Assembly (NCBI GenBank): GCA_002501085.1
Contig: DLRL01000075.1
Location: forward strand, 12,793 to 32,068
Length of the DNA: 19,276 nucleotides
Origin: Gemmatimonadales bacterium UBA7889
Lineage (GTDB): Bacteria > Gemmatimonadota > Gemmatimonadetes > Longimicrobiales > Gaopeijiaceae
Reading direction: 5' to 3'
The stretch's first letter is position 1, and each line of letters begins with the position of its first letter. The position numbers and the translations under genes are program-made. This document shows, piece after piece, positions 1 to 7,715 of the stretch. The notes under the pieces were generated by a model that had not been told where the DNA came from, searched no databases, and saw only the letters and a list, made by a program, of their open reading frames with translations.

Positions 1-636
1 AGCGGCGGCTCCCTGAGAGTACGAGTTGTGACAAGAGGCAGCACCCCAGAAATCTATTTAGGTGACCCCAATGGGCTCGTCATCCAGTTACAGGATCCGA
101 AGTACTGCGGTGGTAGTGGGCCATTGGGCGATAACTGTGTGAGTCTGGAGCCCGCACCAGGCAGCGGATCACTTGAACTTATCGGGCTGAGTCATCTAAC
201 GATTAATGTGTCTGACCCCGAAAGCACGAATGCATTTTATCAAGAAACATTCGGTATGGACGTCCAGGCATTTCAAGCAGCCTCTCCGTTGATGGGCGTG
301 GGTCAGGGGTCGGACTTCCTCATGTTCATCTCACTTGGACGGACAGGCAGAGGAAGCACCCTACCCGCCCAGATTCACCATGCTTGTCTGACGGTCGAGG
401 ATTTTGATGTTCTACGGATTCAAGACGCCCTAGAAGAGCACGGGATCCGACCTAGAGGAACGGGTCCAGATGGATCAGGCCCACTCAGACATTGGGTGTC
501 GATGCGCATGCCCAACCGAGGTGGTGTCCCTGAAGGGACACCGGAACTCTATTTCAGTGATCCAGACGGATTATCAATCCAGCTACAGGACATTAGGTAC
601 TGCGGTGGTGGTGGTTACCTTGGCGAGTCCTGCTGA
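1..636 (+). CDS. Tandem-domain VOC (glyoxalase-fold) protein, 5' end cut by the window
   Basis: The frame is open from base 1 and stops at 634-636, so the gene starts upstream; the GTG at 28 has no ribosome binding site and lies inside a domain. Counting from that GTG, residues 1-37 are the end of one VOC domain and about 51-202 are a complete second one. The two share a matching tail: PEIYLGDPNGLVIQLQD followed by YCGG and a later Cys, against PELYFSDPDGLSIQLQD and YCGG. The second domain has the usual strand histidines (H56 in SHLTINV, H118 in HHACLTV), but the Glu that normally ends the VOC metal site is Gln in both copies (IQLQ). VOC proteins include dioxygenases, glyoxalases and resistance proteins; the substrate here is unknown. 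The 3' end overlaps the convergent lipoprotein gene by 22 bases. Confidence 0.85.
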   Translation, partial: SGGSLRVRVVTRGSTPEIYLGDPNGLVIQLQDPKYCGGSGPLGDNCVSLEPAPGSGSLELIGLSHLTINVSDPESTNAFYQETFGMDVQAFQAASPLMGVGQGSDFLMFISLGRTGRGSTLPAQIHHACLTVEDFDVLRIQDALEEHGIRPRGTGPDGSGPLRHWVSMRMPNRGGVPEGTPELYFSDPDGLSIQLQDIRYCGGGGYLGESC

Positions 637-1841
637 CCCAAGTTCTCATACCAACGGATAAAGCCCCCACCGCCGGTGCAGACAAGATCAGTCCAGCCAT
701 CCTGATTCATATCTCCTCCGACACAACCATTCATAGCCGCTTCACTTTCAATCCGTGAGTAGGACCACTCGCCTGTCGCTGGATCTTCCGGGGAGAAAAA
801 AACATGAACTCCGGGAGTCCCGTTCGGACGATTCGTGGTCACACGTGAATTATCATTAGCGACGATATCTGCGCGGCCGTCACCATTGAGGTCTACTACG
901 GTGACTTCGTGGCCACTTGTAACCCCATCAAAGATGACGCGGCGGTTCCAGATCCCATCAGACTCGGTATAGACGACAACTTCATTCCCATGCCAAGGCT
1001 CGACTGAACCTAGAATCCGCTGTCCATTACTCATCCCGCTGCCGACATCACTCGAGCCGAGTCTTGGGGCTGCTTCAACGTGCCCCCTTGAGATTAGTTC
1101 CTTCTCAAAGGTCATAGCATCCCCCGTCCCCTGCGCCCTATAACGACCTATACCCTCGAAGCTGGCGACAAGAATTTCATCCCGGTCACCCGTGTCCCAA
1201 TTAACCTTCCTTACACGGTGAATAACTCCCGGGATATCCGCGTCGGCGATGATCCCACGATCCCAGTTCTCCTGGCCATACCAAAATACGGACGCGCTGT
1301 CCTGGTCATACGTGGGAGCGAGACTACCTGGCCCGATCAATGGTGCGTTCACAAGCTCCAGTGCACCGTCACCATCTAGGTCCACCCACACAACGTGATG
1401 TGACGTCTCGAACCTATCGATCGGCTGTGCATCCCAAGTCCCTTCCGGATTTCCCCCACTACTCGCGACCCAGTTGATCCCTTCGCTATTGGCGGCCTGC
1501 ATAGCGAACGCGCTCTGGATCGCAACCTCCGGGATTCCATCTCCATCGAGATCAGCTATCGCCTTGTTCACTATACCCCTGGTGTCACTTACGATCACAT
1601 GGGGTTCCCACGTCGGATTTTCGTGCCATACGAGCTCCGGATTGCCCGTAGAGTTGGCCACGACGTCCAATAGGCCGTCACTGTTGAAATCAGCTACCTC
1701 GACCGCGTATCCACCCCGATATTCAGCGATATCGTGTGCCTGGAATGTCACAGGGGCTGTCGAGCGAGTCTCTTCAGTAGACGAACAAGAACTCACTAGA
1801 AAAACCATAGTCAGTGAGAGCATTGAATTTTTTAGACGCAT
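615..1841 (-). CDS. FG-GAP/VCBS-repeat lipoprotein
   Basis: A 408-residue protein with a lipoprotein signal: a hydrophobic stretch ending LVSSC, lipidated Cys at 19. The body carries at least five FG-GAP-type calcium-binding loops with the D-x-(N/D)-x-D-G pattern: DFNSDGLLDVV (51), DLDGDGIPEVA (97), DLDGDGALELV (154), DLNGDGRADIV (317) and DMNQDGWTDLV (377). Such repeats form integrin-alpha-like beta-propellers, so this is probably a surface or periplasmic propeller; no catalytic domain is visible. The ATG is preceded by GAGGA about 7 bases upstream. It lies 93 bases downstream of the exported VOC gene on the same strand, so the two are probably co-transcribed. The last 22 bases overlap the convergent VOC gene. 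Confidence 0.88.
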   Translation of the reverse strand: MRLKNSMLSLTMVFLVSSCSSTEETRSTAPVTFQAHDIAEYRGGYAVEVADFNSDGLLDVVANSTGNPELVWHENPTWEPHVIVSDTRGIVNKAIADLDGDGIPEVAIQSAFAMQAANSEGINWVASSGGNPEGTWDAQPIDRFETSHHVVWVDLDGDGALELVNAPLIGPGSLAPTYDQDSASVFWYGQENWDRGIIADADIPGVIHRVRKVNWDTGDRDEILVASFEGIGRYRAQGTGDAMTFEKELISRGHVEAAPRLGSSDVGSGMSNGQRILGSVEPWHGNEVVVYTESDGIWNRRVIFDGVTSGHEVTVVDLNGDGRADIVANDNSRVTTNRPNGTPGVHVFFSPEDPATGEWSYSRIESEAAMNGCVGGDMNQDGWTDLVCTGGGGFIRWYENLGQQDSPR

Positions 1842-1934
1842 GGGACGATCCTCGTATTCATGTAGCCATTATTGAGCAGGATGCTGCGGTAGCACGGTAA
1901 GGCAGGCATCCGTACGCATACAGTTCTCTATCTA

Positions 1935-2735
1935 TTAGTACTTGTCGAACCCCTCGGTTAACTCTATGCGAACTCCCGAAGGATCCGTGAAGAAGGCAAT
2001 AGCGAGTTCGATACTCGCGATCTCTGTGTATGGGACTTGGAATGTAATGCCACGGGCCTCAAGCATTTCGCAAAACGCTTCAAGGTTCTCGACTTCGAAG
2101 CCGATGTGATCAATCGCCCTGCCCTGCGTGGGTACACGCTCTGCGCGAGAACCATTAAAGCTGAGGTTGATGCCAGGCACATCTGCAGTGTTTGGGTGTG
2201 TACCCCGTGCACGTTGGACCGCAGAAAACGTGTCGATGTACCATTCCATCAACTCGATATGTCCACCTGTAAAGAAGTGGACATGGTACGCCTGAGCTTT
2301 TACCGGAAGTGTCACATCTTCCTGCAATTCGATCTTGACCCCGTCAGGTGCAATCAGATACGCATTGTCAAAACCTTCAGCACCAGTGAATTCCGATTGC
2401 ACCTCCAAGCCTGCTGCGCGCCATGCTGCAAGCACCTCGGCTATGTTGCGGACCTTGAAGCCGAAATGGTCCATCACACTGCCTTCAGAGGTACCTGTTG
2501 GGGCCCGTTCCGTAAGCACCACCAGCATGCCTGGTAGCTTCACTGTAGTTAGCGGCCCTTTCACTACCACAACGCCATCGAAGTGATCAACCCAGAGTTT
2601 CTTGTGGACTTCTATGTCAGCAACGTTCAGGTGTACGTGTGCAAAGGACACACCAGCTGCATTGGGCGAGGCCAGTTGAGCTTGAGCTGGCAAGGTGAGA
2701 AAGAGCGCCAACGCGCCCGCGATTAGAAACTTCAT
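1935..2735 (-). CDS. Exported two-domain VOC (glyoxalase-fold) protein
   Basis: A 266-residue protein with a clear Sec signal (MKFLIAGALALFLTLPAQA, cleavage near 19-20), so it acts outside the cytoplasm. Two VOC modules follow. Module 1 has HVHLNV (33-38), DHFGFKV (89-95) and IELQED (135-140). Module 2 has HVHFF (151-155), DHIGFEV (209-215) and RIELTEG (256-262). Both keep the His/His/Glu pattern of a metal site, unlike the Gln-substituted VOC protein at the start of the window. The start is well supported: GAGGAGG lies about 8 bases before the ATG. It is the first gene of a minus-strand pair with the FG-GAP lipoprotein. The reaction is unknown; isomerase, lyase and ring-cleavage dioxygenase activities are all possible in this fold. 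Confidence 0.88.
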   Translation of the reverse strand: MKFLIAGALALFLTLPAQAQLASPNAAGVSFAHVHLNVADIEVHKKLWVDHFDGVVVVKGPLTTVKLPGMLVVLTERAPTGTSEGSVMDHFGFKVRNIAEVLAAWRAAGLEVQSEFTGAEGFDNAYLIAPDGVKIELQEDVTLPVKAQAYHVHFFTGGHIELMEWYIDTFSAVQRARGTHPNTADVPGINLSFNGSRAERVPTQGRAIDHIGFEVENLEAFCEMLEARGITFQVPYTEIASIELAIAFFTDPSGVRIELTEGFDKY

Positions 2736-2770
2736 GTTCGATCCTCCTCGACTACGCTGAAGTCACATCT

Positions 2771-2791
2771 TCTTCGGTTACTCACCGAAGA
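2771..2791. other. Short perfect hairpin upstream of the exported VOC gene
   Basis: Perfect 8-bp inverted repeat TCTTCGGT / ACCGAAGA around a 5-base loop, 36 bases before the start of the minus-strand VOC gene, in the divergent intergenic space. It may be an operator or a 5'-leader hairpin. The arms are seen directly; the function is unknown. Confidence 0.4.
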
Positions 2792-3002
2792 CAGGGATCC
2801 CCGGTCTGGGCAATCGGCTTTGGTACCATACCAGGTGTCAAGGGTAGTGAGAACCAGGTCGCCTCATGAATCGCGCTCCACACGTACTTGCTACAAGAAG
2901 ATGAGGTCGCAATGCTAGCTGTCGGAGCACCATTCGCGAACGCAATGTGGGTGGCCACATTCCTAGACCGTGCCCGACCATTCTAGTCGTCAGGAGACCC
3001 CT

Positions 3003-4025
3003 GTGTACAAGCATACTAGCCGCGAAATCCATCTGAAGAGGCGACCTGTCGGAGTACCAACGGAATCTGATTTTGAATTGGTGGACGTGGTGTTACATGA
3101 CCCAGCACCAGGAGAAATCTTGGTCCGGAATCTCTACATGTCCGTCGATCCATACATGCGTGGTCGTATGATCGAGCGAAAAAGCTATGTGGAGCCATTC
3201 GAGATTGGTTCGGTACTTTCTGGGGGAGCTGTTGGAGAAGTCGTAGCCTCAGCGCATGACGGGTTCCTTCCCGGAGACCATGTACTGAGCATGAATGGGT
3301 GGCGAGAAAGTTACGTTTCTGATGGATCTGGACACCAAAAGATTGACGGGACAATTGCGCCACTGTCTAGCTATCTGGGTGCCCTAGGAATGCCAGGTCT
3401 CACCGCATATGTAGGGCTGTTGGACATTGGAAAACCAGAACCAGAACAAACGGTTTTTGTGTCGGGGGCAGCAGGAGCGGTCGGATCACTGGTATGCCAA
3501 ATTGCCAAATTGAAAGGATGCACCGTGGTAGGGAGTGTGGGTACTGCCGAGAAGCTACAGTGGCTTACCGAAGAGGCGGGAGTAGACGTCGCCTTGAATT
3601 ACAAGGAAGTTGAAAATCTCCGCCGCACTCTCGTGGAGGCATGCCCGAACGGAATTGATATTTACTTTGATAACGTGGGAGGAGAGCACCTAGAAGCGGC
3701 CTTGTGGAGAATGAATGACCATGGGTCGATCATCGCTTGTGGTAGCATCTCTAACTATAACGCGACTGAACCTCCACCCGGACCAAGAAACCTATTTCAG
3801 GTGGTTACCAAAAGGTTGCTGTGGAAGGGGTTCATCGTCACTGATCACTACGATCGGTTTCCTGATTTCACTCGTGATATGGGCTCTTGGATCGCAGCAG
3901 GGAATATCAAGCACCCTGAGACATTGCACGATGGTATCGAAAACGCCCCGAAGGCCTTCATCGGCCTCTTCAAGGGTGACAACCTTGGGAAAATGCTTGT
4001 TCGCTTAGCTCCTGACGATAACTAG
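3003..4025 (+). CDS. NADP-dependent MDR oxidoreductase, CurA/prostaglandin-reductase type
   Basis: Medium-chain reductase without catalytic zinc, predicted to reduce the C=C bond of alpha,beta-unsaturated carbonyls with NADPH in the cytoplasm. Family hallmarks, in 340-residue numbering: EIHLKRRPVG near the N-terminus, MSVDPYMRGRM at 46-56, the Rossmann loop SGAAGAVGSLVCQIAK at 154-169, FDNVGGEHLEAAL from 222 and CGSISNYN at 246-253. No zinc-binding Cys/His set is visible. I chose the GTG at 3003 because AGGAG sits at 2992-2996, six bases before it, and because homologues begin just before the EIHLKRRPVG segment. An in-frame GTG at 2970 would add 11 residues but has no ribosome binding site. 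Length fits the family (about 330-350 residues). There is no signal peptide. Confidence 0.92.
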   Translation: MYKHTSREIHLKRRPVGVPTESDFELVDVVLHDPAPGEILVRNLYMSVDPYMRGRMIERKSYVEPFEIGSVLSGGAVGEVVASAHDGFLPGDHVLSMNGWRESYVSDGSGHQKIDGTIAPLSSYLGALGMPGLTAYVGLLDIGKPEPEQTVFVSGAAGAVGSLVCQIAKLKGCTVVGSVGTAEKLQWLTEEAGVDVALNYKEVENLRRTLVEACPNGIDIYFDNVGGEHLEAALWRMNDHGSIIACGSISNYNATEPPPGPRNLFQVVTKRLLWKGFIVTDHYDRFPDFTRDMGSWIAAGNIKHPETLHDGIENAPKAFIGLFKGDNLGKMLVRLAPDDN

Positions 4026-4051
4026 AAGGTGCCCGGGCAACGCTAGCCTCA

Positions 4052-4081
4052 TTGATCCGGTGGTCACAGATTTCATATAGC
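4052..4081 (+). promoter_or_regulatory. Possible sigma70-like promoter
   Basis: TTGATC at 4052-4057 and TATAGC at 4076-4081 are separated by 18 bases, in the gap before the exported protein gene at 4135. Both hexamers are imperfect, so this is tentative. It would let that gene be transcribed separately from the MDR gene. Confidence 0.25.
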
Positions 4082-4134
4082 TGATACATAAGAACATCTT
4101 TGCGATCAACCTATCCGACGTTGGAGGAGGCAGT

Positions 4135-5226
4135 ATGCCCGTTCGACCTGCCCGAACGATCGCCCTGTTGGCTGTAGGATTTGCGACTTTAGCATCCACT
4201 ACCCCAGTGGTATTACTGGCACAAGCCGAAAGTAGAGAACAATGGGTTGTACCAAGAACACCAGAAGGGCTTCCTGATATACAAGGCAACTGGACGAACG
4301 CGACGATCACCCCTGTCCAACGACCTAACGGAGTAGGACCTGTGCTCACTCCTGAACAGGTTGCTGCGATCGAGGGAGGACGTCAGGAATTCCTTGAGGA
4401 AGATTATGCCGATAGTGACCCAGACCGCGAAGCCCCACCTGCTGGAGGGGTATTCTCTGGAGACCTACTCTTTGATGCAGCTTCTGGTGGGACAGGTGGT
4501 TATAACCAGTTCTGGGTCGACGCAGGCGATCGTGTTGCGATCTTTAACGGAGAACACAGGAGCTCGCTGGTAATGTCCCCTGAGGATGGTCGAATCCCTG
4601 CCCTGACATCCGCAGCACAACGCCGTATCGGGGATACATTTGTACGTAACCGACAATTCGGAGAATTCGATAATCCGGAGAACCGACCTCTACCCGAACG
4701 TTGTCTGATGTCCTTCGGTTCCAATGGAGGGCCACCGATGCTCCCCAACTATTTCTACAACAACAATTACACCATTGTACAAACCCCCAGCCACATCATG
4801 ATCATGACTGAAATGGTTCATGATGTGAGAATCATACCACTCAGTCAGACCAGGCAGGTTTTGCCAGGACACATTCGCCCCTGGATGGGAAACTCATGGG
4901 GCCGATGGGAAGGTGACACACTAGTCGTTGAAACCACGAACCTTCCAATTGAACAAGTTACCGCCTACTCGTGGCTCGTTCCGACAGGATCAGAAAATTT
5001 CAAAGTGATCGAACGTTTCACACGAGCAGGTGAGTTCACGCTCAATTATGAATTCACCGTAATCGACCCCGATTCGTATGAGCGTGAATGGGGTGGTGAA
5101 ATTCCCTTCAGAAGGCTGGACGGCTTGGTTTATGAGTACGCCTGCCATGAGGGCAACTACTCACTCGAAAATGTACTGAGAGGTGCGAGGGCAGAGGAAC
5201 GTGAGGCGGAAAGAATACGAAACTAG
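4135..5226 (+). CDS. Exported protein of an uncharacterised family
   Basis: A 363-residue protein with a Sec signal (RPARTIALLAVGFATLASTTPVVLLAQA, cleavage near 30). GGAGGAGG just upstream of the ATG supports the start. The mature part opens with PRTPEGLPDIQGNWTNATITP and contains WGRWEGDTLVVETTN (about 255-269), RFTRAGEFTLNYEFTVIDPDSY (about 294-315) and YEYACHEGNYSLENVLRGAR (about 333-352). I recognise these as the conserved blocks of a large exported family, common as multiple paralogues in Acidobacteriota-like genomes and normally annotated hypothetical. The reaction is unknown to me. Cys190 and Cys337 are the only cysteines noted in the mature part and could pair. The gene is followed by a strong hairpin terminator and lies 109 bases after the MDR gene. 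Confidence 0.85.
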   Translation: MPVRPARTIALLAVGFATLASTTPVVLLAQAESREQWVVPRTPEGLPDIQGNWTNATITPVQRPNGVGPVLTPEQVAAIEGGRQEFLEEDYADSDPDREAPPAGGVFSGDLLFDAASGGTGGYNQFWVDAGDRVAIFNGEHRSSLVMSPEDGRIPALTSAAQRRIGDTFVRNRQFGEFDNPENRPLPERCLMSFGSNGGPPMLPNYFYNNNYTIVQTPSHIMIMTEMVHDVRIIPLSQTRQVLPGHIRPWMGNSWGRWEGDTLVVETTNLPIEQVTAYSWLVPTGSENFKVIERFTRAGEFTLNYEFTVIDPDSYEREWGGEIPFRRLDGLVYEYACHEGNYSLENVLRGARAEEREAERIRN

Positions 5227-5271
5227 ACTCCGGATGTATCCCTATAATCCCCTCTCTCAGAGTTGATCACT

Positions 5272-5314
5272 ACAAGAATCCCTCGGGACCAGAAAGGCCC
5301 CGAGGGATTCTTGT
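5272..5314. terminator. Bidirectional hairpin terminator between convergent genes
   Basis: A perfect 16-bp inverted repeat, ACAAGAATCCCTCGGG (5272-5287) and its complement (5299-5314), around an 11-base loop. It lies between the stops of the exported protein gene (5226) and the PQQ dehydrogenase (5331, minus strand). The outer stem ends in TTCTTGT on either strand, so it can serve both transcripts. Confidence 0.85.
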
Positions 5315-5330
5315 TACTGAGCGCTAGGCC

Positions 5331-7412
5331 TTAAGGTAAAGCCAGAGCTGCCAATCCGCTGTTTAGCTGGATAATTATGTATTGTTTGCCTTCATGAACC
5401 CAACTGGACAACCCATATCGTGTGGATCCAGGTATTGGAACCGCGCCAACCCGTTCTCCAGTTCTCTTATCTAGAGCAAACAGTTTCCACTCATCATCAG
5501 CGGTCTGACCAGAAGCGAAAAGCAGGTTTGGTGTTACCACCATCACTGAGTGTCCTGACCGGCCTCGGTTTGTCCGAACTCCTGGGACTCCCTGAAGCAG
5601 AGGGTGGTTCCGTATCTCATCCTGCTGCGCTTGGCGAGCGTCACCATTAGGGATCATCCAAGCGTGCTCACCCGTATTCATGTCAATCGCCGTGATCCGG
5701 CCGACTGGACCTTTCCAAATCGAGAGACCATCAATGTTCTCTCTTCCGGAGCCACCACCTCGACCACCACCCATGGCCCGCGCCCAATCTGAACGGATTG
5801 TCCCTGTCTGAAGCCGCTCATCCATCGGCGACTCAGCACCAGCCATTAAGTATGCTGTTCCACAAGCCGATTGTGAGGTGACATACATCATGCCCGTCAT
5901 TGGATCTGCCACCGCTGGGCCAGTGATGTTTGCGCCTCCTGCGCCTCCAGGACATACCCTTGCTGCGCCTGCTGGGTTACCCACGTGCGTCGGTGGGTTA
6001 AACAACGGGGCAAACGAGTTGTTCTCCTGGGCAATCTGCAAGGCCATTTGCCTGATCTCAGGCGTGTAGTCAATGAGGTGATCTTCGGTGCGACCCTGAA
6101 GGTCAAAAGGAGCCGGTTTAGTCGGGAACGGCTGGGTCGGCGAAAGCATCTCACCTGGCACCAGTGATTGAGGAACCTCGACTTCCGGTATCGGCCATAT
6201 AGGCTCACCCGTTCTTCTATCAAGCGCATATACAAACGCTTGCTTTGTGGCCTGGAAGAAACCTGGGATTCGTTCTCCATCAACCGTGACGTCCATCAGT
6301 ACGGGCCCCATAGGCGTGTCGTAATTCCATATATCGTGATGAACAAACTGGTAGTGCCACTCCCGCTCACCAGTCTCGACATCGATAGCAATTACGCTGG
6401 TACTGTAGAGGTTGTCACCTGGATGGAACCCACCGTAGTAATCGATTGTCGGTCCATTTGTGACGATGTATACGAGCCCCAACTCTGGATCAGCAGACAT
6501 CGGTGCCCAAGAAGAAATATCACCCGTGTATTGCCAGGCATCATTTGTCCACGTCTCGTGACCAAACTCACCTGGACGCGGTATCACGTTGAATTTCCAC
6601 TTGAAGTCACCCGTGCCAGCGTCATACGCGAGAATGTCACCAGGCACCATCTCTGTTCTAGTCTGGTTGTATCCCTGTTCCGCTGAGTTCCCTACTACCA
6701 CAACGTCATTGACTACGATTGGAGGCGCTGAGCTCGTGATATACCCGATCTCAAGGGGGATCCCCTGATAAGGATCATAAGGTCGATCCCAATTCTCCCA
6801 TGGAGCCCAACCTTCAATAAGATCTGCTACGAGATCCACACTACCTGAAGCTGGGAAACCATCGATCGGCACCCCTTCACCCCAACCTTCTAACGGCTGG
6901 CCGGTCTGGGCGTCCAGTGCATGGAGGAAAAATCCCGGAGTGGTGATGAAGATTACACCCCGACCGTCGACCTCACCGTAAGCAACTCCTTTCCCATACC
7001 CTTTCCGCATTGAGTACTCATAACGAAAGGTATTTGGCTCGGTAAAAGTCCACTTCAGTAAGCCCGTCACCGGGTCAAGCGCGATTACATGGCGACGGTC
7101 GTTGGTGACAGTAATCAACAACCCATCGATGTATGTGGGGGTGGCGGTATTGCCATGCGTGCTAGGCCCGAAACTCGAATTGTCCCAAATCCAAGCAACT
7201 TCCAAATCCCCGAAATTCGAGGCTGTTATTTCGTCACCGTGCGTATAACGCGCATTGCCTGCGTCACCACCAAGGTAGGTCCAATTTCCGTTCTCTACCC
7301 CGGTCAACTGCGCAGCACCAGCCACCGGCAAAGTCAGTAACCCGATTAAAGCGAATACAAACGCATTCACCCAGTCCAAGTGACTCCACCGCAAACCCTT
7401 CTCATATCTCAT
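5331..7412 (-). CDS. Exported PQQ-dependent dehydrogenase (quinoprotein beta-propeller)
   Basis: A 693-residue quinoprotein predicted to oxidise an alcohol or sugar in the periplasm with PQQ and pass electrons to the respiratory chain. A signal peptide (hydrophobic VNAFVFALIGLLTLPVAGA, cleavage near 34) is followed by propeller blades with repeats such as VIALDPVTGLLKW, LAYDAGTGDFKW, IAIDVETGEREW, VYALDRRTGEPIW and ITAIDMNTGEHAW. The family hallmark HHDIWNYDTP lies at 358-367, and the protein ends with IIIQLNSGLAALALP. A Gly/Arg-rich segment (GGGRGGGSGR, about 548-557) interrupts a late blade. There is no CxxCH, so it lacks a fused cytochrome domain. I chose the ATG at 7412 because GGAGAAGG precedes it; an in-frame ATG at 7442 adds 10 residues with only a distant GGAG. 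The substrate cannot be told from sequence. Confidence 0.92.
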   Translation of the reverse strand: MRYEKGLRWSHLDWVNAFVFALIGLLTLPVAGAAQLTGVENGNWTYLGGDAGNARYTHGDEITASNFGDLEVAWIWDNSSFGPSTHGNTATPTYIDGLLITVTNDRRHVIALDPVTGLLKWTFTEPNTFRYEYSMRKGYGKGVAYGEVDGRGVIFITTPGFFLHALDAQTGQPLEGWGEGVPIDGFPASGSVDLVADLIEGWAPWENWDRPYDPYQGIPLEIGYITSSAPPIVVNDVVVVGNSAEQGYNQTRTEMVPGDILAYDAGTGDFKWKFNVIPRPGEFGHETWTNDAWQYTGDISSWAPMSADPELGLVYIVTNGPTIDYYGGFHPGDNLYSTSVIAIDVETGEREWHYQFVHHDIWNYDTPMGPVLMDVTVDGERIPGFFQATKQAFVYALDRRTGEPIWPIPEVEVPQSLVPGEMLSPTQPFPTKPAPFDLQGRTEDHLIDYTPEIRQMALQIAQENNSFAPLFNPPTHVGNPAGAARVCPGGAGGANITGPAVADPMTGMMYVTSQSACGTAYLMAGAESPMDERLQTGTIRSDWARAMGGGRGGGSGRENIDGLSIWKGPVGRITAIDMNTGEHAWMIPNGDARQAQQDEIRNHPLLQGVPGVRTNRGRSGHSVMVVTPNLLFASGQTADDEWKLFALDKRTGERVGAVPIPGSTRYGLSSWVHEGKQYIIIQLNSGLAALALP

Positions 7413-7598
7413 AACATCCTTCTCCAAGCAATGATGCGACATCCGAGGATATATAATCTCCCCCCGAGCACGCCATCGTGACCGTTTCGTCCCGGATTCG
7501 CAAGATCAAGCCATCCCAACCTCACCTCCCCGCGCATTCGTATTCTACTCATTTCAGTGCAAAACAAAACACCTCCCCTCACCACATTGGATCCCACA

Positions 7599-7627
7599 TT
7601 GACTCTCCTAAGGTATCGTAATATCAT
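7599..7627 (+). promoter_or_regulatory. Sigma70-like promoter of the plus-strand flavinylation operon
   Basis: TTGACT (7599-7604) and TATCAT (7622-7627) with the ideal 17-base spacer, each one base off the consensus hexamer. Transcription should start near 7634, about 80 bases before the ApbE start and immediately before the tandem Fur-like palindromes. The upstream part of this gap (7413-7598) is pyrimidine-rich in places and shows no other clear element. Confidence 0.6.
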
Positions 7628-7636
7628 CTCCAACAT

Positions 7637-7684
7637 TGAGAATGAGTTTCAATCTCTTACAGGAATGAGTTTCAATCTCATGAG
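7637..7684. promoter_or_regulatory. Tandem Fur-box-like operators
   Basis: The 17-mer GAATGAGTTTCAATCTC occurs twice, at 7640-7656 and 7663-7679, 23 bases apart (about two helical turns). The first copy extended to 19 bases, GAGAATGAGTTTCAATCTC (7638-7656), matches the classical Fur box GATAATGATAATCATTATC at 13 of 19 positions; the second matches at 11 of 19. The first is also an imperfect palindrome (TGAGAATGA-gtt-TCAATCTCT, 7 of 9 pairs). An exact 8-base palindrome CTCATGAG overlaps the end of the second copy. The sites lie just downstream of the predicted transcription start, a position suited to repression. Fur or another metalloregulator is inferred from the match; another palindrome-binding regulator remains possible. 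Confidence 0.45.
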
Positions 7685-7715
7685 CATATCCTTCTGTAGC
7701 TGGATTAACTGAGTT

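Noticed and set aside
2037..2537. Open frame of 166 codons on the plus strand
   Set aside because: It lies entirely antisense to the well-supported exported VOC gene and has no ribosome binding site or recognisable motif.
7640..7679. CRISPR-like repeats (GAGATTGAAACTCATTC twice on the minus strand)
   Set aside because: Only two copies with a six-base gap, no spacers and no cas genes; position and symmetry fit an operator better.
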